Origin: Bog-756 sp963725395
Lineage (GTDB): Bacteria > Actinomycetota > Acidimicrobiia > Acidimicrobiales > RAAP-2
Direction of reading: 5' to 3'
Length of the DNA: 64,000 nt
Assembly (NCBI GenBank): GCA_963725395.1
Contig: CAVRYH010000003.1
Span: forward strand, 124,001-188,000
Position 1 is the first letter of the stretch, and the number at the start of each line of letters is the position of its first letter. Positions 24,970 to 33,812 of this stretch are shown piece by piece. Made by a program: the position numbers and the translations under genes. The notes beneath the pieces are model-generated. The model worked only from the letters and a program-made list of their open reading frames with translations. It was not told the DNA's origin and searched no databases.

Positions 24970-25650
24970 TCAGGCCAGCTGCCTCCACCCGTGGTCGGCC
25001 AGCTCGGCCATGATGGACAGCCACTGCAACTCCCGCTCCCGCAGCACCGGATCACTGCGGCTGACCACGAGGACCAGGCCGGCGTGGGCCATCCCGGCGG
25101 CGGCCACGGTGGCACCCTCGGCCACCACGATCCCGTCCGACTGGACGGGCGGGCGGTCGCCGGGCTCCGGGTCGGCGGGGGGCTGGGAGAGAACCGAACC
25201 GGCCACGCCGGCCAGCTGTTCGGGGTCCGGGGGGTGGCCGTCGCACGTCACCACTGCGGCCGCGGCGGCGTCGTACACCACGGCGAACGTGGCGCCCAGG
25301 CTGCGCCGGACCCTGACGGCCAGATGCTCCAGCAGGCCGGCCGAGGACCGCTGCTTGAACAGCTCGGTCGCCATGCCCAGGAGTTCGGCGTGCCGGTCGG
25401 GCAGGGGGCCGTCGACCGGGCGCACCGACTCGATGGACACGCCGTCGACCTCCAGGACCTCGTCCCTCAGCAGGCCCACCAGATCGTCGCCGGGCAGCCC
25501 GACGCCCAGCTCGTCGACCACGACACCGTGCTCCCGCTCGAGGATGTCGATCGAGATCACGTCACCGCCCACCGAGCCGATCCGGCTGGCCACCGCTCCG
25601 AGCGCACCCGGCCGATCGGGGAGCTGCACCCTGATCAGGTAGTTGGACAC
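24970..25650 (-). CDS. ACT domain-containing protein with GAF-like C-terminal part
   Basis: This 226-residue protein has an N-terminal ACT domain (SNYLIRVQLPDRPGALGAVA, then GGDVISIDILEREHGVVVDE), a small-molecule-binding fold usually tied to amino acid sensing. The second half (LGMATELFKQRSSAGLLEHL, LVLVVSRSDPVLRERELQWL) resembles a GAF-like sensor. No catalytic domain follows, so it is probably regulatory. It is convergent with glpK and separated from it by 51 bases. The ligand is unknown. Confidence 0.8.
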   Translation of the reverse strand: MSNYLIRVQLPDRPGALGAVASRIGSVGGDVISIDILEREHGVVVDELGVGLPGDDLVGLLRDEVLEVDGVSIESVRPVDGPLPDRHAELLGMATELFKQRSSAGLLEHLAVRVRRSLGATFAVVYDAAAAAVVTCDGHPPDPEQLAGVAGSVLSQPPADPEPGDRPPVQSDGIVVAEGATVAAAGMAHAGLVLVVSRSDPVLRERELQWLSIMAELADHGWRQLA

Positions 25651-25770
25651 CGCCTCAGGCTAGGCGCTGACTGTGTACGCACTGTTTCTGGACGGTTACG
25701 ACATCCGGCAACCTGATGACCCGTATCCGCTGCGGCGATCCGAGGTCCGGAGCGGCCGTCCGGCGGCTCG

Positions 25771-26499
25771 TCAACCGACCCGGTCCCGGTTGGCGTAGAG
25801 GTCCACGTACTCCTGCCCGGACAGTCGGGAGATCTCGTTCATGAGCGAATCGGTGAGATCCCGCAGTTCGTCCTTGTCGCAGTCGGGGTTCGGGCCACCG
25901 CACTGCCCGGTCGTGAGCACCGTGCCCTCACGGAGGTAGGTGACCGGCGGTCCGAAGCGGACCGTCACGGTGTGGAAGGGGCGCATCAGGTTGCTCCCGG
26001 GGGGCTGGACCGCCCTGGTGCCGACGATGCCGACCGGGATGATGGGGACATCACAGTGCAACGACAGGCGGGCAACGCCGGTGTGGCCCCGGTGCAGCCG
26101 GCAGTCCGGTGCCCTCGTGCCCTCCGGGTAGATCCCGAGCAGGTGGCCCGACTCCAGCACCCTGGTCGCCGTGTCCAGGGCGCGCTGGGAGGCGTCGCCG
26201 CCGTCGCGGTTCATGGGGATCTGGCCGGCGGCCCGGAAGAACCAGGCGGTGCGCCAGTTGTCGAAGTACTCGGCCTTGGCCACGTAGGTCACCCGGCGGC
26301 GGAGCACGAGAGGCAGGAAGAAGGAGTCGCAGAACGACTGGTGGTTGGCGGCGAGGACCGCCGGGCCGTGGACCGGTACGTGCTCACGCCCCTCGACCTT
26401 CACCCGCCAGAACAGGTAGAACACCGGGCTCAACAGCACCTTGAAGATCCAGTAGGCCACGGCAAACGGTACCGCCACTTGTGATGGACTGCACTCCAT
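25771..26499 (-). CDS. 1-acyl-glycerol-3-phosphate acyltransferase family protein
   Basis: This 242-residue membrane-associated acyltransferase of the PlsC/LPLAT superfamily acts in phospholipid synthesis. The catalytic box is LAANHQSFCDSFFLPL (NHxSxxD form). Further signatures are FRAAGQIPMNRDGGDASQRA (block II), LLGIYPEGTRAPDCRLHRGH (EGTR, block III) and VPIIPVGIVGT (block IV). The annotated ATG at 26499 overlaps the start of the divergent gene by two bases; in-frame GTG codons near VAVPFAVAYW are alternatives that would leave room for a promoter. Confidence 0.88.
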   Translation of the reverse strand: MECSPSQVAVPFAVAYWIFKVLLSPVFYLFWRVKVEGREHVPVHGPAVLAANHQSFCDSFFLPLVLRRRVTYVAKAEYFDNWRTAWFFRAAGQIPMNRDGGDASQRALDTATRVLESGHLLGIYPEGTRAPDCRLHRGHTGVARLSLHCDVPIIPVGIVGTRAVQPPGSNLMRPFHTVTVRFGPPVTYLREGTVLTTGQCGGPNPDCDKDELRDLTDSLMNEISRLSGQEYVDLYANRDRVG

Positions 26500-27391
26500 G
26501 ACCACTCCCCCGGCCCACGAACCACCCCTTCCCCCGGCCGCACCCCGCCCTTCGGACCCCACCCGGCCCGACCATGACGTGACGCCCGATGGCCGCGGGG
26601 CGGACGGTGGAGGACCGCGGTCGTGGACGGTCATGGGCCGCCACGTCGGACTGCCGGTCGAGGTTCGCCGGGCCGCCCAGTGGGGTGTGCAGTACCTCGT
26701 GCCCGCCGCGGCCGCCCAGCGCATCGTGGCCCCCACCGGCCTGGAGGTCACCGGGCCCGTCCCGGGACGGGCACTCGTGGCCCTGGCCGTCTGCCGCTAC
26801 GACGACACGGACCTCGACTCCTACCACGAGGTGGCGCTGAGCTTCGTGGTGAGGGCCCACGACGCTCCCCCCCACCCCTCGGCCGCCCAACGGGCCCGGG
26901 AGTTCGCCACCGGCGCCATCGGCGCCTATATCCACCGACTGCCCGTGGACCGGGAGTTCACGCGGGCGGCGGGGAGGGACATCTGGGGCTTCCCGAAGTG
27001 GATCACCACCATCGACATCGACGAGGCCCCACCCGGTGACCCGCGGGCCGGCTCGGGGACCACGGTCCGGCTGGTGGACGACGGGGCGCACGTCCTGACC
27101 CTCACCGTCAGGTCCGGGGGCCCGATCCGGCTCCCGTCGCAGGCTCCGCCCAGCTACTCGTTCGCCGACGGCGTGCTCCGCCGCACCGAGTGGTCGATGT
27201 CGTCCACCGGCACGGCCGGGCGGCCGGGCGGCGCGACCCTGGTGCTCGGACACCACCCGATGGCCGACGAGCTCCGATCCCTCGGGCTCCCCAAGCGTGC
27301 CCTGTTCTCGTCCTCGGCCGCGGCCATGACGGCCTCCTTCGGCGCCGCCGAGGTCGTCGAGCCGGCCACCGTCGGCCGGGGCGCGCCCTGA
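26498..27391 (+). CDS. Acetoacetate decarboxylase family protein
   Basis: This 297-residue protein has the acetoacetate decarboxylase fold. The Schiff-base lysine motif is GRDIWGFPKWITTIDID, and YDDTDLDSYHEVALSFVV is the conserved beta-strand region. The first 45 residues are Pro-rich and poorly conserved in look, so the real start may be GTG at 26578 rather than ATG at 26498. Many family members are not true decarboxylases but handle other keto acids or polyketide-like substrates, so the reaction is not certain. It is divergent from the acyltransferase. Confidence 0.82.
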   Translation: MTTPPAHEPPLPPAAPRPSDPTRPDHDVTPDGRGADGGGPRSWTVMGRHVGLPVEVRRAAQWGVQYLVPAAAAQRIVAPTGLEVTGPVPGRALVALAVCRYDDTDLDSYHEVALSFVVRAHDAPPHPSAAQRAREFATGAIGAYIHRLPVDREFTRAAGRDIWGFPKWITTIDIDEAPPGDPRAGSGTTVRLVDDGAHVLTLTVRSGGPIRLPSQAPPSYSFADGVLRRTEWSMSSTGTAGRPGGATLVLGHHPMADELRSLGLPKRALFSSSAAAMTASFGAAEVVEPATVGRGAP

Positions 27392-27481
27392 CCACCGGTG
27401 CCGCTCCGACAAGATCGATTGACCCCGTACCGCGGCACCCGTAGCGTCGGGGGACCATGGAACGTCGGCTGACGAAAAAGG

Positions 27482-28075
27482 GTGCCCAACGGCGTGCCGC
27501 GCTCGATGGACATCGCGGCGCGGAGCTTCGCCGCCGACGGCTACCACACGACCTCGGTGGCCAGCATCGTCGAACGGCTGGGTGTGGCCAAAGGGGTCTT
27601 CTACTGGTACTTCGACTCGAAGGACCAGCTCATGATCGAGATCCTCGGCGACGCGCTGCACTCGATGCGCCTGGCCCAGCGGGAGGCCATCGCCGGCGAG
27701 CCGGACCCGGCCCGGCGCATCGAGCAGGGGATCCGGACCTCGCTGCAGTGGCTGTCCGACCACCGACACCTCTTCGTGCTGCTCGAGTTCGCCCGGACCG
27801 AGGAGCGGTTCGCCCCGGTCGTCCGCCAGGGCGACCAGCAGACGGTCGCCGACGCGCTTCCCCATGTCAGCGCGGGCATCACCGCCGGACTGCTCCGGGG
27901 GGAGGACCCGGTCGTCCTGACCCTGGCGATACTCGGGGTCACCGGTCATCTGGCGCGGGTGCTGGTCCTCGAGCAGGGCCAGGACGCCCGCACCGTGGCG
28001 GAGGCGGCCATCGCCTTCTGCCGGAACGGCTACGTTGCCAGGGCCGATCCGGCGCTGGGACGGAGGATCGCATGA
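27482..28075 (+). CDS. TetR family transcriptional regulator (N-terminus probably frameshifted)
   Basis: The regulator shows a clear helix-turn-helix: DIAARSFAADGYHTTSVASI, then VERLGVAKGVFYWYFDSKDQ. A ligand-binding domain follows (RIEQGIRTSLQWLSDHRHLF, LLEFARTEERFAPVV). The frame from GTG at 27482 gives VPNGVPRS before helix 1. However, a different frame from ATG at 27457 reads MERRLTKKGAQRRA, an ideal TetR N-terminal arm, then loses homology at about 27505. One extra base there would explain both. The stop overlaps the SMP-30 start (ATGA), so it likely controls that gene. Confidence 0.8.
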   Translation: MPNGVPRSMDIAARSFAADGYHTTSVASIVERLGVAKGVFYWYFDSKDQLMIEILGDALHSMRLAQREAIAGEPDPARRIEQGIRTSLQWLSDHRHLFVLLEFARTEERFAPVVRQGDQQTVADALPHVSAGITAGLLRGEDPVVLTLAILGVTGHLARVLVLEQGQDARTVAEAAIAFCRNGYVARADPALGRRIA

Positions 28076-28968
28076 CCGAGCTGACCGCAGAGGGCACCGT
28101 CCCGTTCATCGAGGGACTCCACTTCGGCGAGTGCCCGCGCTGGCACGACGGACGCCTGTGGTTCGCCGACTTCTACCAGAGTGCGGTGCTGTCCGCCGAC
28201 GAGTCGGGGACGGTCAGGACCGAGGTCGAGGTACCCGGTGAGCCCGCCGGACTGGGCTGGCTGCCGGACGGTCGCCTGCTGGTGGTCACCCGCAAGCCCC
28301 GGACGGTCGTGCGGGTGGAAGCCGACGGGCGACTGGTCCAGCACGGCGACCTGAATCCGATCGCCACCTTCTACGGGAACGACATGGTCGTTGACCGCCA
28401 CGGCAACGCCTTCGTGGGCAACTTCGGCTTCGACCTCGACCGGTTCATCGAGGAGCGCGGTGAGGTGGCGCTGGTCGAGCCACCGGGCCCGCCGACGACT
28501 CCGCTCATCCGGGTCGACACCGCGGGGACCTCCCACGTCGCCAGTGAGAATCTCTCGTTTCCGAACGGCTCGGTGATCACCCCGGACGGCGGGACGCTGA
28601 TCGTGGCCGAGACCCTGGCCGGTCGGTTGACGGCGTTCGACCTGGCCGAGAACGGGGCGCTGAGCGGGCGTCGTGAGTGGGCCCCGCTGAACTGGTGTGC
28701 CCCCGACGGCATCTGCCTCGATGCGGAGGGCAGGGTGTGGGTGGCAAACGCCATCGCCCCGGAGTGTCTGCTCGTGGCCGAGGGGGGCGCCGTCGTCGAC
28801 CGGGTCACCACCTCCCAGACCGCCTTCGCCTGCATGCTGGGTGGCGCCGACCGCCGGACGCTCTACGTGATGACCGCGCCCACCAGCAACGAGGCCGTCG
28901 TCAGTGCCACCCGGGCCGGGCGGATCGAGCAGGTCCGGGTCCCGGTGCCCGGGGCCGGGCTGCCCTGA
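28072..28968 (+). CDS. SMP-30/gluconolactonase-family protein
   Basis: This 298-residue six-bladed beta-propeller is of the SMP-30/LRE lactonase type. It shows GLHFGECPRWHDGRLWFADF (metal-binding Glu), YGNDMVVDRHGNAFVGNFGF (metal-binding Asn), FPNGSVITPDGGTLIVAETL (Asn), and APDGICLDAEGRVWVANA with the catalytic Asp. It would hydrolyse a sugar or other lactone. It starts at the ATGA overlap with the TetR gene, so the pair forms a regulator-enzyme unit. The substrate is unknown. Confidence 0.87.
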   Translation: MTELTAEGTVPFIEGLHFGECPRWHDGRLWFADFYQSAVLSADESGTVRTEVEVPGEPAGLGWLPDGRLLVVTRKPRTVVRVEADGRLVQHGDLNPIATFYGNDMVVDRHGNAFVGNFGFDLDRFIEERGEVALVEPPGPPTTPLIRVDTAGTSHVASENLSFPNGSVITPDGGTLIVAETLAGRLTAFDLAENGALSGRREWAPLNWCAPDGICLDAEGRVWVANAIAPECLLVAEGGAVVDRVTTSQTAFACMLGGADRRTLYVMTAPTSNEAVVSATRAGRIEQVRVPVPGAGLP

Positions 28969-28974
28969 GCGGAA

Positions 28975-30177
28975 TCAGCGGAGGCGGGTGAGCGCCTTGC
29001 GGAGACTCCGGACCCCCTGGCCGATGCGTTGCTCGTTCTCGATGAGGGCGAAGCGCACGTGTTCGTCGCCCCCGGGACCGAAGCCCACACCCGGTGAGGT
29101 CGCCACGTCCGACTCCTGGACGAGGAACTTCGAGAACTCGAGGGAACCCATCTCCTTGTAGGGCTCGGGGATCGGCGCCCAGACGAACATGGTGCCCCGG
29201 GGCGGGGTGATCTCCCACCCGATCCTGTTGAGACCGTCGCAGAGCGCGTCACGGCGGGCCTGGTAGGTCTCGTTGATCCACTTCGGGTAGTCCGGAGCCT
29301 CGTTCATGGCCACGATGGCGGCGATCTGGATGGGCTGGAAGGTCCCGTAGTCGAGGTAGCTCTTGAGCTTGGTCAACGCCTGGACGATGGCCGCGTTCCC
29401 CACCAGGAACCCGACGCGCCACCCGGCCATGGAGAACGACTTGGTCAGCGTGTACAGCTCGACGGCGACATCCTTGGCCCCGGGGACCTGGAGGATCGAC
29501 GGGGGTGTGTAGCCGTCGAAGGAGATGTCGGCGTAGGCGAAGTCGTGGACCAGCACGATCTCGTGCTCGCGGGCGAACTCGACCAGTCGCGTCATCCAGG
29601 CCAGGTCGACGCACTCGGTGGTCGGGTTGTGGGGGAACGAGAGCACCACCACCCGTGGCTTCGGCCAGGCCGACTCCCAAGCCTCCATCAGATTGTCGAA
29701 GAACGCCTCGCCCGGGCTCCCCTTGTCCTCGGACCCGGGCGCGTCGAGCCGGACATGGCGCACGTCGGCCCCCGCGAACAGTGGGGCGTAGATGTGGATC
29801 GGATAGGACGGGCTCGGCACGAGGGCGGTGTCGCCCGGGCCCACCAGCACCCACATGAGGTGGGACAGACCCTCCTTGGCACCGATGGTCGCCACCACCT
29901 CGGTGTCGGGGTCCAGCCCGACCTCGAACTTCCTCAGATAGAGGTCGGCGATGGCCTGACGGATCTTCGGGATGCCGCGACTGGCCGAGTAGCGGTGGTT
30001 GCGAGGGTTGTGCACCGACTCGGCGAGCTTCTCGACCGCCACGTCGGGCGAGGGGAGATCGGGATTGCCGAAGCCGAGGTCGATGACGTCGCGCCCGTCA
30101 TGCCGGGCCTCGGCCTTCAGGTCGTTGATGGTGGCGAAGACGTAGGGCGGCAGACCATTGATCCGGCGGAACTCCAT
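28975..30177 (-). CDS. PLP-dependent aminotransferase (class I/II, AlaC-like)
   Basis: This 400-residue fold-type I aminotransferase shows MEFRRINGLPPYVFATINDL, IDLGFGNPDLPSPD, HRYSASRGIPKIRQAIADLY, SFPHNPTTECVD (cofactor ring Asn), and YTLTKSFSMAGWRVGF, where Lys binds PLP. These resemble alanine- or LL-diaminopimelate-type transaminases (AlaC, DapL relatives). The start is ATG at 30177, with GTG at 30180 as an alternative. It is last in a leftward run of genes and follows the LLM gene by 9 bases. The amino donor is not certain. Confidence 0.88.
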   Translation of the reverse strand: MEFRRINGLPPYVFATINDLKAEARHDGRDVIDLGFGNPDLPSPDVAVEKLAESVHNPRNHRYSASRGIPKIRQAIADLYLRKFEVGLDPDTEVVATIGAKEGLSHLMWVLVGPGDTALVPSPSYPIHIYAPLFAGADVRHVRLDAPGSEDKGSPGEAFFDNLMEAWESAWPKPRVVVLSFPHNPTTECVDLAWMTRLVEFAREHEIVLVHDFAYADISFDGYTPPSILQVPGAKDVAVELYTLTKSFSMAGWRVGFLVGNAAIVQALTKLKSYLDYGTFQPIQIAAIVAMNEAPDYPKWINETYQARRDALCDGLNRIGWEITPPRGTMFVWAPIPEPYKEMGSLEFSKFLVQESDVATSPGVGFGPGGDEHVRFALIENEQRIGQGVRSLRKALTRLR

Positions 30178-30186
30178 CACCCAAGG

Positions 30187-30918
30187 TTACTTCCCCGTCC
30201 CCCGGTCCTCCGACACCCGTGACCGGCGCCGGAGCGTCCGGGCCGCCTCGGCGACGGTCTCGAGCGACTCCGGCCAGGCACACACGGCCCAGGTGGCCCC
30301 GGCTTCGGCCAGCTCGGTCAGGGTCGAGGTGGCCCGACCCACGTGGTCGCCGAGGGGTCCTCCCCAGGTCACCTCCGTACCGTCCGAGGTCAGCTCGGCC
30401 ACACGGGAGGGGCTACCCTCCCAGAGGTTGACGGCGGCCCCGAGCGTGGCCGCCAGGGCGTCGGTCGCCGGACCGCCGCCGCCCACCCACACCGGGATGC
30501 CCAGGGGTCGGAGGGCTGACGCCACCCGGGCCAGACGCGCACGGCGCTCGTCCGCCGATTCGAAGGGGATGCCGAAGGCGTCGTTCTCCGGACGGCTGAG
30601 CCGGTCACCCGTGCCGATGCCGGCGATGAACCGGCCCCGGCTCAGCTGCCACAGGCCGGCGAGCATGGCCACCAGCCTGGCGTCGGGCACCAGGCCGACC
30701 CGGGCCACCAGCGTCCCGACCGTCAGGGTCGACGTGGACGTGGCGAGAGCACCGAGCAGCGGACCGGGCGACAACGCCGGACGCCCCGGGTGCCCGATCG
30801 GCCACAGGTGGTCGAAGCAGAACACGCCGTCTATGCCGAGCCCCTCCGCCCGTTGGGCGGCAGCGACGACGAGGTCGGCGCGGTCGCTGAATTGCGGGAG
30901 CGTGATCCCCACCTTCAC
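30187..30918 (-). CDS. LLM-class (luciferase-like) flavin/F420 oxidoreductase
   Basis: This 243-residue TIM-barrel protein is shorter than the usual 280-350. It shows MKVGITLPQFSDRADLVVAA, GVFCFDHLWPIG, TVGTLVARVGLVPDARLVAM, and GRFIAGIGTGDRLSRPENDA, all luciferase-like family motifs. In actinobacteria many members use F420. It appears to lack part of the C-terminal half of the barrel. It lies between the SRPBCC and aminotransferase genes. The substrate is unknown. Confidence 0.8.
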   Translation of the reverse strand: MKVGITLPQFSDRADLVVAAAQRAEGLGIDGVFCFDHLWPIGHPGRPALSPGPLLGALATSTSTLTVGTLVARVGLVPDARLVAMLAGLWQLSRGRFIAGIGTGDRLSRPENDAFGIPFESADERRARLARVASALRPLGIPVWVGGGGPATDALAATLGAAVNLWEGSPSRVAELTSDGTEVTWGGPLGDHVGRATSTLTELAEAGATWAVCAWPESLETVAEAARTLRRRSRVSEDRGTGK

Positions 30919-30985
30919 GGTCAGCGGCGCCGGGGCGGCGGACGCCGGCGCGGCCGAGGGCCCCCGAGGAGGGGCGTCGGCCCGC

Positions 30986-31429
30986 TCACGCCGTCGATTC
31001 GACCCGTGCTCTCAGCTCGCGGAGCGCGATCGACATGATGCGGCTCTGGGCCCGCATCTTGATGAAGCCGGGCAGCGGGACCTTCATCTCGACCTCGAGG
31101 TGATAGGTGACCTCGGTGCCGCCGTCGCCACTGGGGGTGAAGACGTACTCGCCGTCCAGCTTGGAGGTGATGTCCCCTTGGGTCTGGACCCACGCGAGCA
31201 CGCCGGGGGCGCGGCTGTAGTCGTAGGCCAGCGTGTAGCTGGTACTGCGGCCGAATGCGGCCGCCCGGAACGTGACGAGCTTCGGACGCCCCTCGGCATC
31301 ACGCTCTTCGATGATGACGTCTTTGATGTCTGCAGCCCACTGCGGGTAGGCGCCGATGTCGGCGCTGACCTCGAAACAGCGTTCAGGTGTGGCCGACACG
31401 GTCATTCGCTCGGTGGCTTGTTCCGCCAC
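30986..31429 (-). CDS. SRPBCC (START/Coq10-like) lipid-binding family protein
   Basis: This 147-residue helix-grip protein contains ERMTVSATPERCFEVSADIG, YPQWAADIKDVIIEERDAEG, GTEVTYHLEVEMKVPLPGF and a long C-terminal helix. This is the polyketide-cyclase/Coq10 type that binds hydrophobic ligands. GGAGGAGG lies just upstream of the GTG start at 31429. It follows the PimB-like gene in the same direction, which is compatible with a lipid-glycan or membrane role, though this is inference. Confidence 0.82.
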   Translation of the reverse strand: MAEQATERMTVSATPERCFEVSADIGAYPQWAADIKDVIIEERDAEGRPKLVTFRAAAFGRSTSYTLAYDYSRAPGVLAWVQTQGDITSKLDGEYVFTPSGDGGTEVTYHLEVEMKVPLPGFIKMRAQSRIMSIALRELRARVESTA

Positions 31430-31473
31430 GATCGGCCTCCTCCTCGGATCGTTTGCTGCGGCCGTGCAGGCCC

Positions 31474-32616
31474 TCAGCCTTCCATGTCGGCAAGCGACGA
31501 GGCCAGCCTAGGGGCGAGTCTGTCATAGTCGAAGGATGCCTCGGCCCGTCGCCGGGAGGCCTGCGCCATCTCCGAGCGCAGGGCGGGATCACCCAGCACG
31601 CGCCCGATGGCCCGCGCTGCGGCACCGGCGTCGGTGGGCCGCGAGACCACCAGACCGGTCCGTCCGTCAGCGACCGCCTCGCCGGCGCCGCCCGATGCCC
31701 CCGCCACCTGGGGCACCCCGGCCGCCGCCGCCTCGAGGAAGACGATGCCGAACCCCTCCTGCTCGAGCCCTAGCCATCGGTTGCGGCACAGCATGACGAA
31801 CACGTCGGCCGCCCCGATGAGGCGTGGGACGTCGTCGTCGGAGAGTGCGCCGATCAGGCGCACCGGCGCACCGTGCTCGGCCACCCGGCCGGCCAGTCGC
31901 TGGGAGTCCCGGCCGCGCCCGGCGATGGCCACCGTCAGGCCGGGGACGTGCGGGCGCAGGCGGACGGCGGCATCGATGAGCACGTCCATGCCCTTGCGCG
32001 GCACGAGTCGGCTCACGCTCACCACCAGCGGCCCGTCGATGTCGAGGCCGAGATCGGCGCGCGCCGCCTTGCGTTCGTCGGCGGTCAACGGGTGGAACCG
32101 CTCGAGGTCGACCCCGGGGGGGATCTCCACCACCGGTGGCATGGTCCCCTTTTTGAGGGCGCGGGTGGCCGCCGCGGCCGGATAGCCCCCGGCCGACACC
32201 ACGAGCTCGCTCCGTCCCAGCACGTGGGCGAGCACCTGCCGGCTGACCGGGAGGCGACCGGGGACGGCGACCTCGGCACCGTGGAGCAACACCGCATAGG
32301 GAAGCCCGAGATGCGGCCCGATCACCCCGAGCGGGAACGCCGGGTCGATGACCACCGCACGGGCACCGACACGGCGCGCGGTGTCTCGGATGCGCCGGAC
32401 CAGCCGGGGAGTGGGCGCGAGTATGCGCCCCGGGACGCGCTCGATCCGGATGCCCCGTTCGGCCTCCGCCCTGTCGAATGCCGGGGCGGCCGGGTCGGAG
32501 GACGCGGTGAGCACCACGAAGGTGTCGGGGTCGAGGCGCCGCCACAGCTCCCAGAGGTAGGCCTGGATCCCCCCCACCTTCGGGGGGAAGTCGTTGGTCA
32601 CGAGCAGGTGCGTCAC
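31474..32616 (-). CDS. GT4 glycosyltransferase, PimB-like (phosphatidyl-inositol mannoside type)
   Basis: This 380-residue GT-B enzyme shows THLLVTNDFPPKVGGIQAYL at the N-terminus (FPPxxGGIQ is typical of PimB/MgtA-type mannosyltransferases), LHGAEVAVPGRLP, VEIPPGVDLERFHPL, VSVSRLVPRKGMDVLIDAAV, and LEQEGFGIVFLEAAAAGVP with E-x7-E. The probable role is adding mannose to a glycolipid at the cytoplasmic membrane face. The start GTG at 32616 overlaps the queG stop (GTGA). The exact acceptor is inferred from family resemblance only. Confidence 0.82.
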   Translation of the reverse strand: MTHLLVTNDFPPKVGGIQAYLWELWRRLDPDTFVVLTASSDPAAPAFDRAEAERGIRIERVPGRILAPTPRLVRRIRDTARRVGARAVVIDPAFPLGVIGPHLGLPYAVLLHGAEVAVPGRLPVSRQVLAHVLGRSELVVSAGGYPAAAATRALKKGTMPPVVEIPPGVDLERFHPLTADERKAARADLGLDIDGPLVVSVSRLVPRKGMDVLIDAAVRLRPHVPGLTVAIAGRGRDSQRLAGRVAEHGAPVRLIGALSDDDVPRLIGAADVFVMLCRNRWLGLEQEGFGIVFLEAAAAGVPQVAGASGGAGEAVADGRTGLVVSRPTDAGAAARAIGRVLGDPALRSEMAQASRRRAEASFDYDRLAPRLASSLADMEG

Positions 32617-33776
32617 CGATGGCCGCCTCCGGCGGAGGACCCGGTGACGACACCAAGGCCGAGGGCCGAGGCCGCCCACCTGGCGTGTTCGGCGATCATC
32701 GGGTCGTCGACGGCCATCCAGTGTTCCAGAGCGCGGCGCGTCGCCGGGTCCCCGCCGTCGCCGACGTTGCCGAGGGCGACCAGGGCATTGCGGCGAAGAT
32801 AACGGGGGTCACGCGCCGGGATGTACCAGCGCCCGTAGGCATGGAGCAGCTCGTCGTCGGAGGCCGCCAGGAGCTCGAGCAGGTCGACCGCGTCCACGGT
32901 GTCGCCCTCTGGGGCCGGTGGTCGGTGGCGCCGATCGGCCAGCCGGTTGATCGGACAGACCCGCTGGCACTCGTCGCACCCGTAGATGCGTCCCCCCAGG
33001 GCGCCGCGGAACTCCTCGGGAAAGGTGCCGGGCGCCTGGACCAGCCAGGCCAGGCACCGACGGGCGTCGAGGACACCGGGCTCCACCAGCGCACCTGTCG
33101 GACAGGCGGTCCGGCACCGGTCACAAGGGCCGCAGCCCGAGGCGGGCGGCGGCGGCTCCTCGGGCACGGCGGATGCGATCGGGGCATCGGTGACCACGCT
33201 GCCCAGTACGAACCAGGAGCCGAGGTCGGGCAGCAGGATGAGGGTGTTCTTGCCGTACCACCCGAGGCCGGCCCGGTGGGCGGCAGCCCGATCGACCAGT
33301 CCGTTGTCGTCGCAGACGACGGTGGCCCGCCAGCCCCCGGCGCGCAGGCGCCCGGCCATCGGTTCGAGGGCCCGGCGGAGCGAGGCGTAGTGGTCGCGCC
33401 GTGCATACCGGGCGACCTCACCGTTGGGGGCCGCGCCACCGCACGGGTGGGACCTGCCCTCGTCACCGTCGTCGCGTCGGTAGCCCCAGGCGCCGACGAC
33501 GAGGGAGCGGGCGCCCGGAAGGAGCCGGCCCGGGTCCGTCGAACGCTCCGGGTTGCGGAACGTGAACTGCATCCCGCCGTGGAGGCCCCGGTTCCGGCGG
33601 TCGACCAGGTCGTCCCTCGCCGCTTCGAACACCTCCGCCGAGGCGATGCCCACGGCGGCCAGCCCCGAGCTCCTGCCCAGGCTCAGGAGTTCCCTGGCCA
33701 GGTCGTCGGCACCGGTCGTCACTGCCCTGGAGGTCAGGGGGATGTCCGCTTCGTTGGGCACACCCCATGGTGGCAC
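32613..33776 (-). CDS. queG: Epoxyqueuosine reductase
   Basis: This 387-residue cobalamin- and iron-sulfur-dependent enzyme performs the last step of queuosine formation in tRNA. It shows VGIASAEVFEAARDDLVDR, GGMQFTFRNPERSTDPGRLL, and GLGWYGKNTLILLPDLGSW (family signature). Two 4Fe-4S motifs follow, CGPCDRCRTACPTGAL and YGCDECQRVCPIN, then a C-terminal HEAT-like segment (YLRRNALVALGNVGD). The start is GTG at 33776 or 33761. It is first of a leftward run with a GTGA overlap to the glycosyltransferase. No other queuosine gene is in the window. Confidence 0.92.
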   Translation of the reverse strand: MPPWGVPNEADIPLTSRAVTTGADDLARELLSLGRSSGLAAVGIASAEVFEAARDDLVDRRNRGLHGGMQFTFRNPERSTDPGRLLPGARSLVVGAWGYRRDDGDEGRSHPCGGAAPNGEVARYARRDHYASLRRALEPMAGRLRAGGWRATVVCDDNGLVDRAAAHRAGLGWYGKNTLILLPDLGSWFVLGSVVTDAPIASAVPEEPPPPASGCGPCDRCRTACPTGALVEPGVLDARRCLAWLVQAPGTFPEEFRGALGGRIYGCDECQRVCPINRLADRRHRPPAPEGDTVDAVDLLELLAASDDELLHAYGRWYIPARDPRYLRRNALVALGNVGDGGDPATRRALEHWMAVDDPMIAEHARWAASALGLGVVTGSSAGGGHR

Positions 33777-33812
33777 GGGTCCGGACCCCAGTCGGTGCCC
33801 GCCCGGCCCCCG

